Below are positions 41,979-51,192 of a DNA stretch of 64,000 nt, piece after piece. The DNA comes from Metaphire vulgaris. Lineage: Eukaryota > Annelida > Clitellata > Crassiclitellata > Megascolecidae. Position 1 is the stretch's first letter, and each line of letters opens with the position of its first letter. The stretch covers positions 12,113,794 through 12,177,793 of the forward strand of contig CM030840.1 in the NCBI GenBank assembly GCA_018105865.1, given 5' to 3'. Under the pieces are notes generated by a model. It saw only the letters and a list, made by a program, of their open reading frames with translations, had not been told where the DNA came from and did not search any database. The position numbers were made by a program, and so were the translations under genes.

Positions 41979-43719
41979 CATCATCATCATCATCATCATC
42001 TTTGTCTTCTTCTCCTTGTTCCTTTGTGAACTGAAGTTGAGGTGACTGCATGAATTTCTTTTCTCCAGTAATGTTGATCCTGTGTCTTCTCAAGTGCTGC
42101 TGACATTTGCAGTCCTGTCCACTTTTCCATGTCATCTGCCCATCGTCTCTTTTGTCGCCTTTTTAATTATTTCAGCTGCTCTATTAGGCGATTAATAATG
42201 TATATTGTTTGTTTATGTCAATACACAGAACTGAGAACAATGAGTTTGAAAGGTTAAATTTCAGGAAGAATAAATGCATGTTTGCTATATTTGCTTTCAG
42301 TTCGAATTTGGGATGTTCGGCCGTTTGCTCCACAGGAGAGATGTGTCAAAATTTTTCAGGGAAACCAACACATATTTGAAAAGGTATTTGGGATGTCTGC
42401 TTACAAAATCTTGCAAGTATTATCTAAGCACCATAATGTATATGGACGTTTTACCATTCAGTTGTTTATCATTGGATGAAATGAAGTGTATGTTAAGCTT
42501 GCCAATATTGTGTTGAAAATAATGATAAAACTAGAGCTGTCGGAAAGTGCATCACATTGTTGGAGGCTCGCAGCACAATGTTGTAAAATAAACGAGCTTT
42601 TGGTTGATTTTGAATCAAATTATATTTATTTCAACATAACAGTCCAAACATCAAAACGGAAGAGCTTCAGAGTCAAAACCAAAGACTCTGAATCTAGATA
42701 CAAAGTAAGTAAGCAGATCAGACCCATAACAACATTTAAATAAACCTACTTCTGTTACTTACATTATACATATTAGATAGAAATGCTGTCTGTGAATGTT
42801 TAGAATTTATTACGTGTTGCTTGGAGTCCTGATGGAGGAAAGGTTTCTGCAGGTTCTGGAGACCGATTCCTCTATATCTGGGATACTACTTCACGTCGGA
42901 TACTCTACAAGTTGCCTGGTCATGCTGGATCTGTCAATGATGTTGATTTCCATCCTTCTGAGCCAATCAGTAAGCACAATTGAATTATGTTGTTTTGTTA
43001 TTTGAAATTACCTTCGTAGTTTTTTTTTTAGTTCTCATTATTTGTGTATTTGTGAAAATTTTTCGCTACTTTTTAGAATCAACTCTCTGGCAGTTGGTGC
43101 ATTTATGAGTTTATTTAGTCTTAATTGCATCGTGGACTCAGAAGACTTTATCAATCATTCCATTCTTGAATAGAGGAATGTTGTTGCTGCTTGTTCTTTC
43201 ACCATTCTCAGGATATTATACATTATGCATACATAATTATTTATAAGCAAGGGAGGCAGTTACCTTGTATTGCATTTGCTGCCAACATTTTATTATATTT
43301 TACAATTTAAATTGTGGGTCGTCTGCTGGATTGTTTTGATCGTTGTGATTTTGCCAGTGCTACAACAGATGAGAAATTAGATTTAGCAGCAGCCTCTTTT
43401 TCCACATCATGCAAAAACAGATTGCTGAGTTTGCACTTGCCTCAGAAGTTACCCTGATTCACAAATACATTTGTAGGTGATCATGCTGTTAAGAATTGCT
43501 GCCTGGTGACTAGTGTCAGCCTTGCATCCCACAACCATTTTAAAACACATGAAGCGCCCTTACCTCTGCACCAGTTGTTTCTCATTGAATGTGACAGTTG
43601 ATTTATTTTTTTGTATTCAGTTCATAGCTTGCTGGACCTGAATAGCACTTTGTATTTCTTGTGTTGCAGTTGCATCAGGTTCCAATGACAAGCGAATCTT
43701 CTTGGGAGAAATTGAGTAA
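36543..43719 (+). CDS. SNRNP40: U5 small nuclear ribonucleoprotein 40 kDa (WD40) protein
   Basis: Nine exons: 36543-36647, 38074-38203, 38945-39038, 39886-40051, 41022-41144, 41608-41728, 42301-42383, 42804-42969 and 43670-43719. They total 1038 nt, 345 residues. Known role: a WD-repeat subunit of the U5 snRNP and the activated spliceosome. After a short basic N-terminus come seven WD-like blades, seen as LLSGHEGDIF...FDRLIFLWSV, MKGHSGAIMDLHY, FKGHQTFVNA...SDDGTVRLWD, SGGIDNDIKVWDLR, MRGHSDTVTGIRLS...MDNTVRIWDVRPFAP, SGDRFLYIWDTTSRRIL and LPGHAGSVNDVDFHP, ending DKRIFLGEIE. The match to the vertebrate protein runs the whole length, with the human alanine-rich N-terminal stretch missing. All introns are GT-AG and in phase. 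Confidence 0.97.
37101..37239. mobile_element. Small TTAA-flanked inverted-repeat element
   Basis: TTAATTCACCGCC and GGCGGTGAATTAA form perfect 13-bp inverted ends. TTAA may be the target duplication (piggyBac-like) or part of the terminus. The interior has degenerate CCCTAAC repeats (about 37157-37205). It lies in SNRNP40 intron 1. Confidence 0.5.
37525..37669. repeat. 72-bp tandem duplication
   Basis: ATTCGAGTTGG...GCACTGTTCTAAACA...GGTGAAAAATCCACAAT...TTATTATGCAATAAA occurs twice in a row in SNRNP40 intron 1 with only a few differences. Non-coding. Confidence 0.85.
37900..38014 (+). mobile_element. LINE 3' end with (AACAAT)n tail
   Basis: TACGGCGCTATATAAATTGTCATGAACAAT followed by AACAAT repeats is a typical CR1/L2-type 3' terminus. 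Only the tail is recognisable. SNRNP40 intron 1. Confidence 0.5.
38524..38722. mobile_element. 199-bp hAT MITE in SNRNP40 intron 2
   Basis: GATTTGTG flanks it at 38516-38523 and 38723-38730. The ends are CAGGGTTTTTTTGT and ACAAAAAAGCCCTG. The interior carries CGGAACGGCGTTCCG-like palindromes. Non-coding. Confidence 0.85.
39039..39885. other. SNRNP40 intron 3
   Basis: The only feature is a LINE-tail-like segment at about 39735-39810 (AATGTAATATAGCATTTGTATGGCACC). Intron 2 outside the hAT is plain. Confidence 0.4.
40155..40345 (+). mobile_element. tRNA-derived SINE
   Basis: A box TAGCAGAGGGG (40167-40177), B box GGTTTGATACC (40211-40221), then GTTGACTCGCTCGAGGGC and CAAAATGAGTAGCAG, the body shared with the SINE at 8500-8665. 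It lies in SNRNP40 intron 4. Confidence 0.68.
40474..40700. repeat. (GAT)n and (TG)n microsatellites
   Basis: About fourteen GAT units at 40474-40515, then a long TG-rich tract with CATGCACG interruptions at about 40540-40700, in SNRNP40 intron 4. All open frames over it are artefacts. Confidence 0.93.
41254..41333. mobile_element. 80-bp piggyBac-like MITE
   Basis: TTAA plus CCCCTTTACC at the left and GGTAAAGGGG plus TTAA at the right. The ends match the longer element at 62472-62802. SNRNP40 intron 5. Confidence 0.68.
41930..42175 (-). pseudogene. RTE-like LINE 3' fragment with trinucleotide tail
   Basis: The minus strand encodes RRWADDMEKWTGLQ and HYWRKEIHAVTSTSVHK, related to the C-terminus of the LINE at 47258-57917 (RRWVDDIEEWTG). 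It ends in (GAT)n then (AAT)n at 41941-42000. A severely 5'-truncated copy in SNRNP40 intron 6. Confidence 0.65.
42970..43669. other. SNRNP40 intron 8
   Basis: AT-rich; I see no exon, RNA motif or transposon end. Intron 7 (42384-42803) is also plain. Confidence 0.4.
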
Positions 43720-44142
43720 ATAATCTTAAGAAGTCACTAACAAGTTACTTTTTACCAATGGAATGTATCTTAAGTGACATGACTTATATTTCTTCTTGGT
43801 AGATGAGAACTACTTGTTTTGGCACATTTCAAATGACTGTCTACTGTAGTTAAATTTTAAGTGCAATTGGATGGACATTTGTGGCATGGTTGAATTGAAT
43901 GAGTACTGGTAATGTTATGATGATTTGAGGATGCAGTACTGTGTACTCCGTGACTATGTTGTGTTCTTATGCAAGATAATTAGATTTAGGCCCCAATTAG
44001 TCTTTCGTAAGCTAGATTCAAACGGATAAGGGATGCATGGTGATGGTTTGTATAATCTGATCATTCAGATTCTTAAATATTTTATATATCCAGTATAGAG
44101 AATTGCAATAACAGATTAATTAAAAGCTCAGTGATGACTTTA

Positions 44143-44783
44143 GGGTCCATCCATATAGTACGCACGCGCTGAGGGGGTCGGAATTTGGGAATCTTTTTCT
44201 ATGTACGCTATGTGCAACGGGGGAGGGGTTGAAAATAGACTTTGCGTATATACTATATGGATGAACCCAGGCCCGCCGAGAGAAATTCCGGGCCCCTGTG
44301 CAAAATGGCCGGCGGGCCCCAAAAATTTTAACCCAAATTAACCGACACGTCATGTTGCAACTCTCGAAAACTAGTAGTGCCATTTCACACTTTTCTTGGG
44401 GGGCGAGATAATTTTTTGGCCAAATTTTGGGAAATTCTAGACAAATTTTGGACCAAAATATTTTGGCAAATTTGAAATTTTTTGACTTTCTTGGGCAAAT
44501 TTTGGCAATTTTTTGCACATTTCACATTTATTTATTTACCTAATACATTATTTCTTCATTTTCCTTGGGGGCCCGCCTGCCCCTCCCCCAAATGACGCCC
44601 CTGTTCACACTGTTCATTTTGATGTTCTCAGGTCCGGGCCCCCTTTTACTCACCGGGCCCCCTTTCTTTAGTGTTATTATTGATATTATTGTTAATTATG
44701 CATATTCATCATCGGCCCGGGCCCCCTCCAGACCGCCGTGCCCCTGTGCATTTGTCCCCCTCTCGGAGGCCCTGGATGAACCC
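44143..44783. mobile_element. Harbinger-like MITE interrupted by a hAT
   Basis: The left end GGGTCCATCCATATAGTA (44143) is matched by the inverted ACTATATGGATGAACCC. TTA precedes the left end (44140-44142) and follows the right end (44784-44786), fitting a 3-bp TWA target. The right terminus is split by the hAT at 44268-44774; without it the MITE is about 126 bp. Confidence 0.65.
44268..44774. mobile_element. 507-bp hAT MITE nested in a MITE terminus
   Basis: GATGAACC flanks it at 44260-44267 and 44775-44782. The ends are CAGGCCCGCCGAGAG and CTCTCGGAGGCCCTG. The target lies exactly inside the right inverted repeat of the older MITE. Non-coding and GC-rich at both ends. Confidence 0.85.
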
Positions 44784-44958
44784 TTACTAAATCAGTATCA
44801 ACTATCTTGTCATATTAATAAATTAGATAGAGCGGAGGTCCTGTTACTCCTGTACTTGAGTTTGTGCGTTGGGGTCAGATGCTTATTAGGAAATCAGCGA
44901 TGTAGGTGGTTTACTGGTATAAGCCAATAATCTGGAGTAGGTCGCCAATACTTCGACA

Positions 44959-45140
44959 CAGTGTTTAATCTAGACTCCAGGGGGAAACTGAAAAAACCGG
45001 GGGGGGGCTGACAAAGCCGGGGGAATTCTGCTAGGGACCGCTGTTAGTCCATGCAGTATTCCAAAATTTCCGGGGGGAATTTGAAATTTCCGGGGAGGAA
45101 AAAGGGCAATCCCCCTGGAAACGGCCTAGATTAAACACTG
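44959..45140. mobile_element. 182-bp hAT MITE
   Basis: CTTCGACA lies at 44951-44958 and 45141-45148. The inverted ends are CAGTGTTTAATCTAG and CTAGATTAAACACTG. The centre has G-runs (ACCGGGGGGGGGC). Non-coding. Confidence 0.88.
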
Positions 45141-45164
45141 CTTCGACATGCCCATGTTTTTCCT

Positions 45165-45293
45165 CGCAGCTTGGCGATGCTCCTCAGTTTTTACCCCCGC
45201 CCTCTAGCGAGTAAGGTTGATTCGACCTCAATGCTCCAGCGGGACTCGAACCTGTTCCCGTCAGCGTGCCTCTCTAGATTGTTACCTAACTGC
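45165..45293 (-). mobile_element. tRNA-derived SINE, body (split by hAT)
   Basis: On the minus strand the A box begins GGCAGTTAGGTAAC and the B box is AGGTTCGAGTCCC (45241-45253), followed by TCGAATCAACCTTACTCGCTAGAGGGC. The first bases of the A box and the head (GGAAGATGG) are displaced to 47213-47232 by the hAT at 45294-47212. Confidence 0.7.
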
Positions 45294-47212
45294 TAGAGCT
45301 GGGGCGATTACGATTATTTTTTACGATTACGATTACGATTATTTTCGATTATTTTTCACAATTACGATTTCGATTACGGTTTTTTAAATAATCGCGATTT
45401 CGATTTCGATTATTTCACAGTACCTTTAGAAACTGGCTTTCCCGCCATATTTTACAGTATTCGGCAATCCTCTGTGTATCGATGCTCAGTTGGTCTTCAA
45501 CAGGGATATTTCTACACCCCTAACACCGGCCCCCAACACCCCCAATTTGAGGTCGACACCCCCCAACATTTGGTGATGTGACAATGATATGCATATAGAA
45601 TGCATATTTATTTATTTATTTATTGACAATTTATATAGCGCAGTACGCAAGGCTAAGGCCTACAACAAGAGCGCTTAACACAGTTCATATCCAATATTAA
45701 ATAAATGTGTCTTCAAATTTCTAATGAAAAGTCCAGCTGAGACTGCTCCAGTCACATTGTCTGGAAGAGAGTTCCCCAGGGCGGGATTCCCCCGTGCGAA
45801 TGATCTTTCCCCAAACTTAGGGGTCTTGGACGGGGGAGGGACCAACAACTGCACTCTCCGACTGGACCTAAGAACCGATCTCCTCTCGATCACAGTCGAT
45901 CTTCGTACAAGCACAGTTAGATAATCAGGACAGAGTGCATGGATCGTGTAAAGCCCGAAACGTAAGCCAACAGCGCTTGTAGACAATGCGCTGTGGAACA
46001 CGGAGCCAGTGGAGTCGATCTCTAAGGAGAGGAGTGATTAGCCCTGAACATCCCCAAACAGGCCCATTCAGAGGGGGGCTAGGATGGCCATTCGGCCCGG
46101 GCCTCCATCATTTTGGGGGCCTCCCTTTGTTTCATTGTCGAGAATTCTGGGAGAGCTAGAAAGCTAGATAGCTACTACTAGAAGGGGCCTCAAAATTTGG
46201 TGATGACCTTTTTGCTTGTTGATAATTTAGGGATTTTGGGAAAGCTAGGAAGGTATTCTGCGGTCCTCAAAATTGATGATTACCTTTTTTCGCTTGTCAA
46301 AATTTTAATTGTTGGGAAGGCTAGGAGAGGCCTCGAAATTCCAACTGGCCTGGACCTCCTTCAGTCTCTGAAGAGACCTGCCCCCAAATGGAAAAATAGA
46401 CCCCACAACTTTATCCTCGGATATGACTTTTTTTGCTTGTCAGACTTTGTGTGAGTCTCTATAACGGTTTTTTGCTTGTCAGCCTTTTTCGGTAGAGACT
46501 TCCAAATTTCGACACTCCCAGATTTTCCCGACACCCCAAATTCCCAATCCCACAATCCTAGAAATAAACACACCCCAGATTTTCCCGACACCCCACCCCA
46601 ATTCACAATCCTAGAAATAACCCTGGTCTTCAATCTCCTTAAAGGATCGAGCCTGGGTGGCAAGACCGATATCGTCAGCGTATCCAAACTTCCTACTGAT
46701 GGTACCAGGTAGGCCTAAGTCGTTTGTAGGCCTATAGGCCTACAAATTGAATAACGTGGGGGCTAGAACTGGACCCTATGGTAGACCGTTTCGTCGACGT
46801 CTCCAGGAGCTGACATCTCCCAAGTGAACTCAGAACCGTCTGTCAGAGATGAGTAATTCCACAAGTTGACAGAACCAGGGTGGCAAGTTGAGCGAGAGTT
46901 TGTACATTAAACCCACCTGACACGCCGTATCGAAAGCTGCTGTCAAACCCAGAAAGATGGTACCTGTCTTTAGACGCTGTTGAATCCATTTTCAATGAAA
47001 ATCTTATAATCAACGGTAAATTGATCTTTCTTTGAATCGGAAATATTGTATAATATCACTTACGGGAATAATCGAAAAATAATCGCGATTTCGATTATTT
47101 TTTCGACGATTATCGATTATTTCGATTTATTTAATAATCGTGTCGATTACGATTACGATTTTTTCAAAAATCGCGATTTCGATTGCGATTTCGATTAATC
47201 GACCCACCCCTA
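45294..47212. mobile_element. 1.9-kb hAT with ATTACG-rich ends, hosting LINE debris
   Basis: CTAACTGC occurs at 45286-45293 and 47213-47220. The right terminus inward reads TAGGGGTGGGTCGATTAATCG; the left is the related TAGAGCTGGGGCGATTACG. Both ends carry long runs of ATTACGATT/AATCGCGATT repeats. Inside are fragments of a LINE rather than a transposase, so the element is non-autonomous and inflated by insertions. Confidence 0.82.
45605..46990 (-). pseudogene. LINE fragments inside the hAT
   Basis: At about 46620-46985 the minus strand shows a decayed reverse transcriptase (GLMYKLSLNLPPWFCQLVEL, ISDRRF and a YADD motif near 46672). At 45660-46000 it shows a C-terminus (LGNSLPDNVTGAV, NLKTHLFNIGYELC) followed by GCGCTATATAAATTGTC and an (AAAT)n tail at 45605-45622. 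The middle (46060-46600) is different repeat sequence with GACCTTTTTGCTTGT motifs. Confidence 0.6.
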
Positions 47213-48697
47213 CTAACTGCCATCTTCCAGGTCCTAAAGTGCACATAATCAAATACATCATCATCATCATCATCATCATTTCCTCTTTCCTTCATTATTT
47301 GAAGATGAGGTGACGTCATGAATCAGGCATTTCCAGGTAGTTCTTTCTTTAGATGCTTTTATTGCTGTTGTTATAGCCATTCCAGTCCATTCTTCTATGT
47401 CGTCCACCCATCTTCTGTTCGGCCGACCTCTTTTTCTTTTTCCTGGCATGATACCTTGTTGTATTGTTTGCTGTAGGCTATCTTTGTTGTTTCTTTGTAT
47501 ATGACCAAAATAACTCAATTTTCGTCTTTGGCAGATGTTAAAGAATTTTCGTTTGGTATTTGCTTTTTTCATGACTTCTTCATTTGTTTGTTTTTCTGTC
47601 CATGATATTCTTTGCATTGTTCTGAGAGAAAACATTTCGAAGGCATCTAGTCTTTGTCTTATTTTCTTTTGATGGTCCAGCTTTCACATCCATAAGTTGC
47701 TACACTCCATGCCATACATTCCATTAATCTTCCTTTGTTTTTCATGCTGATTTTGTTGCTTTTCCAGACAGTTTTAATCTCCTCATTACTTCTCTGCCTT
47801 TTCCTAATCGTGAGTTTATTTCTTCTTCAAGATTTCCATTACTGCTGATTATTGCTCCTAGATATGTGAATTTGTCCACCTGTTCAAGATTCTTTTCATT
47901 AACAATAATCTTAATTTTCTTTCCATTTGTTGTCATTACTTTTGTTTTAGTTTCATTAAGGTGTGTAGGCCATATTTTTTGCTTTCCAAACTTATTCTGT
48001 CAACCAGTTGCTGTAATTCTTCTTCTGATGTTGCTATTAGGATTATATCATCAGCATATCTCAAATTGTTGAATGTTTTTCCTCCTAATTTGACCCTCCT
48101 TTAAATCCATTTAATGCATTTCTCATTATCATTTCTGATATGATGTTAAATAGGAATGGTGATAATATGCAACCTTGCCTAACACCTTTTCTAATTCTAA
48201 ACCAGTCTGTTATTATGTCATTGATTTTATTGCTCCTTTTTGATTTTTATACAAATTCATTAGAAGATGTACTAGATGTGCTGAAATCCCATATCTAGCA
48301 TGACATACCAGAGCTTTTCATGAGAGATAGAATCAAAGGCTTTTGTATAATCTATAAAGCACATGTACAATGGTTGTTGATATTCTTTTGCTTTTTCCAT
48401 AATAATTCTGAGATTGGTTATTTGATCTCTAGTTCCTCTCCCTTTTCTAAAACCAGCTTGTTCTTCTGCCACTTCATCCTCCATCTTTTTGTCAATTCTA
48501 TTCAGTATTATTCGAAGCATGACTTTGCTTATATGTGCTATCAATGCAATGGTTCTATAATTTGTGCATTCTTTCCTATCACCTTTTTTTGGTATTGGAA
48601 TGAATATTGATTTTAGCCAGTCATTAGGCCATTCTCCAGTCTGCCATATTTTACAACATAATTTATGAATTATGTTAACTGCTCCATCTTGTCCTAG

Positions 48698-49302
48698 TTC
48701 AACGACTCTGGGGGGGACACCCTCTATTTCTACCAACTCCCCTCCTAAATCTCGTTCCCCTAGAGCGGCTCCTTCCTCCCTCCCCTGACCCGATGTCGTT
48801 CGTCCGCTGGGTTCCCTTAGTTGATGATAACCGAGAGATAATGGATAAGACTGTCTTGGTTTTAACATGTGATTATTATTAACATTATAAGGCTTCCAAT
48901 AAACATATAACAATCGTCAAGGCTGTCTAAATGTGAACTAAACGAATTTATTCTACGACCACTACGCAATACAGAATTAGTATTAAACTTCTTACCATCA
49001 CCACTCGCTCCTGCTCCGTCCTTGGATCTCCCTGTCCTTCCGATCCGTCCTTTCTTCTTTAGCATCCAGGTCTTTCCCGCTGACCGCGTCTTCCCGCGTC
49101 TCCAGCAGACCTACCTCGGCCGCAACGCCAACCAACCAACCAACGACGACCAACGACTCCACGACCAACCTCTACCCGCGCTTCCCTCTTTTATAAGCTC
49201 CGCTCTGGCACGCCGCCATCTCCTTCGGCCTCTCCATTCTCTACCAGCGCCGGCCTTTCCTCTCCGTCTTATTCTCCATCTCCTTCTCCCCTACCCGTTC
49301 AA
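48698..49302 (-). repeat. Gypsy-2 3' LTR (605 bp)
   Basis: On the minus strand it begins TTGAACGGGTAGGGG and ends CCAGAGTCGTTGAA, so it lacks the usual TG...CA ends; boundaries are set by the CTAG duplication. TATA box CTTATAAAAG (48 bp of T-rich sequence around 49188-49197) and an AATAAA signal at 48947-48952 place R between them. Confidence 0.9.
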
Positions 49303-50351
49303 CTCTCTCACTGTTTAAACCAAAACCCATCTTCCATCCGATCCATACTTAGTAACAAATATAAAATTGACATGCTAAACTGTATATTAAATGTTAAATC
49401 GGAATTGTCTCTTGATAGTGTTGTTTCGGCCTAAACATATATTTCGATTCTATAATGCAATCTGGCTGCTAATGTAAATTATTATATAGCTCTAACATAC
49501 TGTGGTTGCGTCTGCTGTCTGGCGTCTCAGCTGGTTGTCGTTCTCCATCGTGATACTTGGGATCGGCATCCGCAACGCTCCTGACGGCGCCCGCGTATCC
49601 ACTGCTCTGGCTGGGTCTCCCGAAGGGCTTCCGACTGAAGCTGGTCGGATACTGCCAACCGTCGACATCGTCCCGAGGCTTGGACGGGACGTCGCCATCG
49701 TCCTCGGCGGCGTGATCTTCAGCGTCCGCTCTCTCCGTGTCTCCGCCTCCTCCTCTGCCCGACTTCCATGACGTCGGATCCCATCGCCTGTCAATCACTT
49801 CTGTCGCCTTCGCTATGTCTGCGTCTGCAAATACATACTACAGAGGCAAATTTACTCTCCCCTCCCCACCCTTTTTTCAAATTCGGGGTGCATTCACCTT
49901 CTCCTCCTTTGCCTTCCAGCAAATCTTCAACATCCTCTTATCTCTTTTCACGATCTACTCTTGCCCTGAGGGATCTCATTTTCCCCTTTACTAACCATTA
50001 TGATACTTACTCACTCCTCTATTTTCCTGTACATACCTATTTATCTTCTATTTCTGTTGCTTAAATTTCTACTTACTTATTTACTTCATTTGTAGTCCTT
50101 TCTGTTTCTACGCTATTCCTTAATGCTATATAACCTTTCAGAATGGATTCTGCTTAACCTCCTCTTACTGTCCCAACAGTATCATGCACTATACATATAT
50201 ATATATATATACAGTTACAGCTATTTCTACCCGCGTTTCTTGAATTTATTTTTTTTTTATTGACTTTTTCTGACAACATAGGTCCTAAACAGTTCTATCT
50301 TAATTTTATATACAATGCACGTCTAAATATTCTGTATCCTTTCCGTTATTT
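49303..50351 (-). other. Gypsy-2 3' region between pol and LTR
   Basis: This holds no recognisable envelope. Two overlapping minus frames (49492-49794, 100 codons; 49469-49798, 109 codons) are rich in Arg, Asp, Ser and Pro and resemble nothing that I know. An AT run lies at 50193-50210. The polypurine stretch next to the LTR reads AGTGAGAGAG on the minus strand. Confidence 0.45.
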
Positions 50352-51161
50352 TCACATATATCGTATCGGGGTCTTAATTAATCTCTTGGGCCGGTTCCCT
50401 TGGTCTGGGTTAAATTCTGGTTCAGGGTTTGGGTCAAACGGGTCATTCGGTGCACTTTCCATGTCTTCGTTTAAATCTTCTCTCTGTCTTTCTTCAATCT
50501 CAGCGTCTCCCGTTTCTCCCGCATCATTATCTCTTTCGTCCTGGCTTTCCTCTAATCCTGCTGCATCGTCTTCTCGGCATTTCTTTAACTTGTCAATGTG
50601 GGTTATAAAAACTCGCCCTCTGGCGTCTAATTTCCGTATTTCTACATTTACCGGTGAAGTCTGCCGGATCACTTCGTACGGGCCGTCGTAGCAGAGCTGC
50701 CACTTGGGGTATAGGCCTTTTCTCTTTTGCGGAGTATACCAATAAACGCGGTCTCCGGGGGCAAAAGTTTTGGGCTTTACTGAAGGAAAATATTTATCTG
50801 CCCTCCTTTGAGCGCATCGTTCTAATCTAGTACGGACTAGGGCGTACGATGCCTCCAAATTATCTCTCAGTCTTGTGACATATTCGCTAGGGGTCGCCAC
50901 TTTTTCGGACGGCGGTATACCATACACTAAATCCACGGCCATTCGATTTTCTTTTCCTAGCACCATTGCATTCGGTGTTTGGCCCGTGCTCTCGTGGACC
51001 GAAGCTCTATATGCCGCGGTTACGAGGGGAATGACGTCATCCCAATTACGATGATTGGCTTTAACACATTTTCCCAGCATCCCGTTCATCGTACGGTGCC
51101 ACCCCTCCACAAAATTTGCCCGTGGCCAGAAGCTGCTGGTACGGACCCTATGCACCCCCAA
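50352..51161 (-). pseudogene. Gypsy-2 integrase C-terminal part
   Basis: A 269-codon frame. The FWPRANFVEGWHRTMN region retains the catalytic Glu but is altered relative to Gypsy-1 (LIERYHRT). It continues through PKTFAPGDRVYWYTPQKRKG and RGRVFITHIDKLKKC to an acidic tail. It is separated from the upstream part by a shift. Confidence 0.8.
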
Positions 51162-51192
51162 AATTCTACAGAGTTCGCTAAACAGGGCACTT

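Noticed and set aside
44120..44518. 132-codon minus frame with FAKIF/WSKI repeats
   Set aside because: It derives from a repetitive TTTTTGGCAAATTTTGG tract inside the hAT at 44268-44774.
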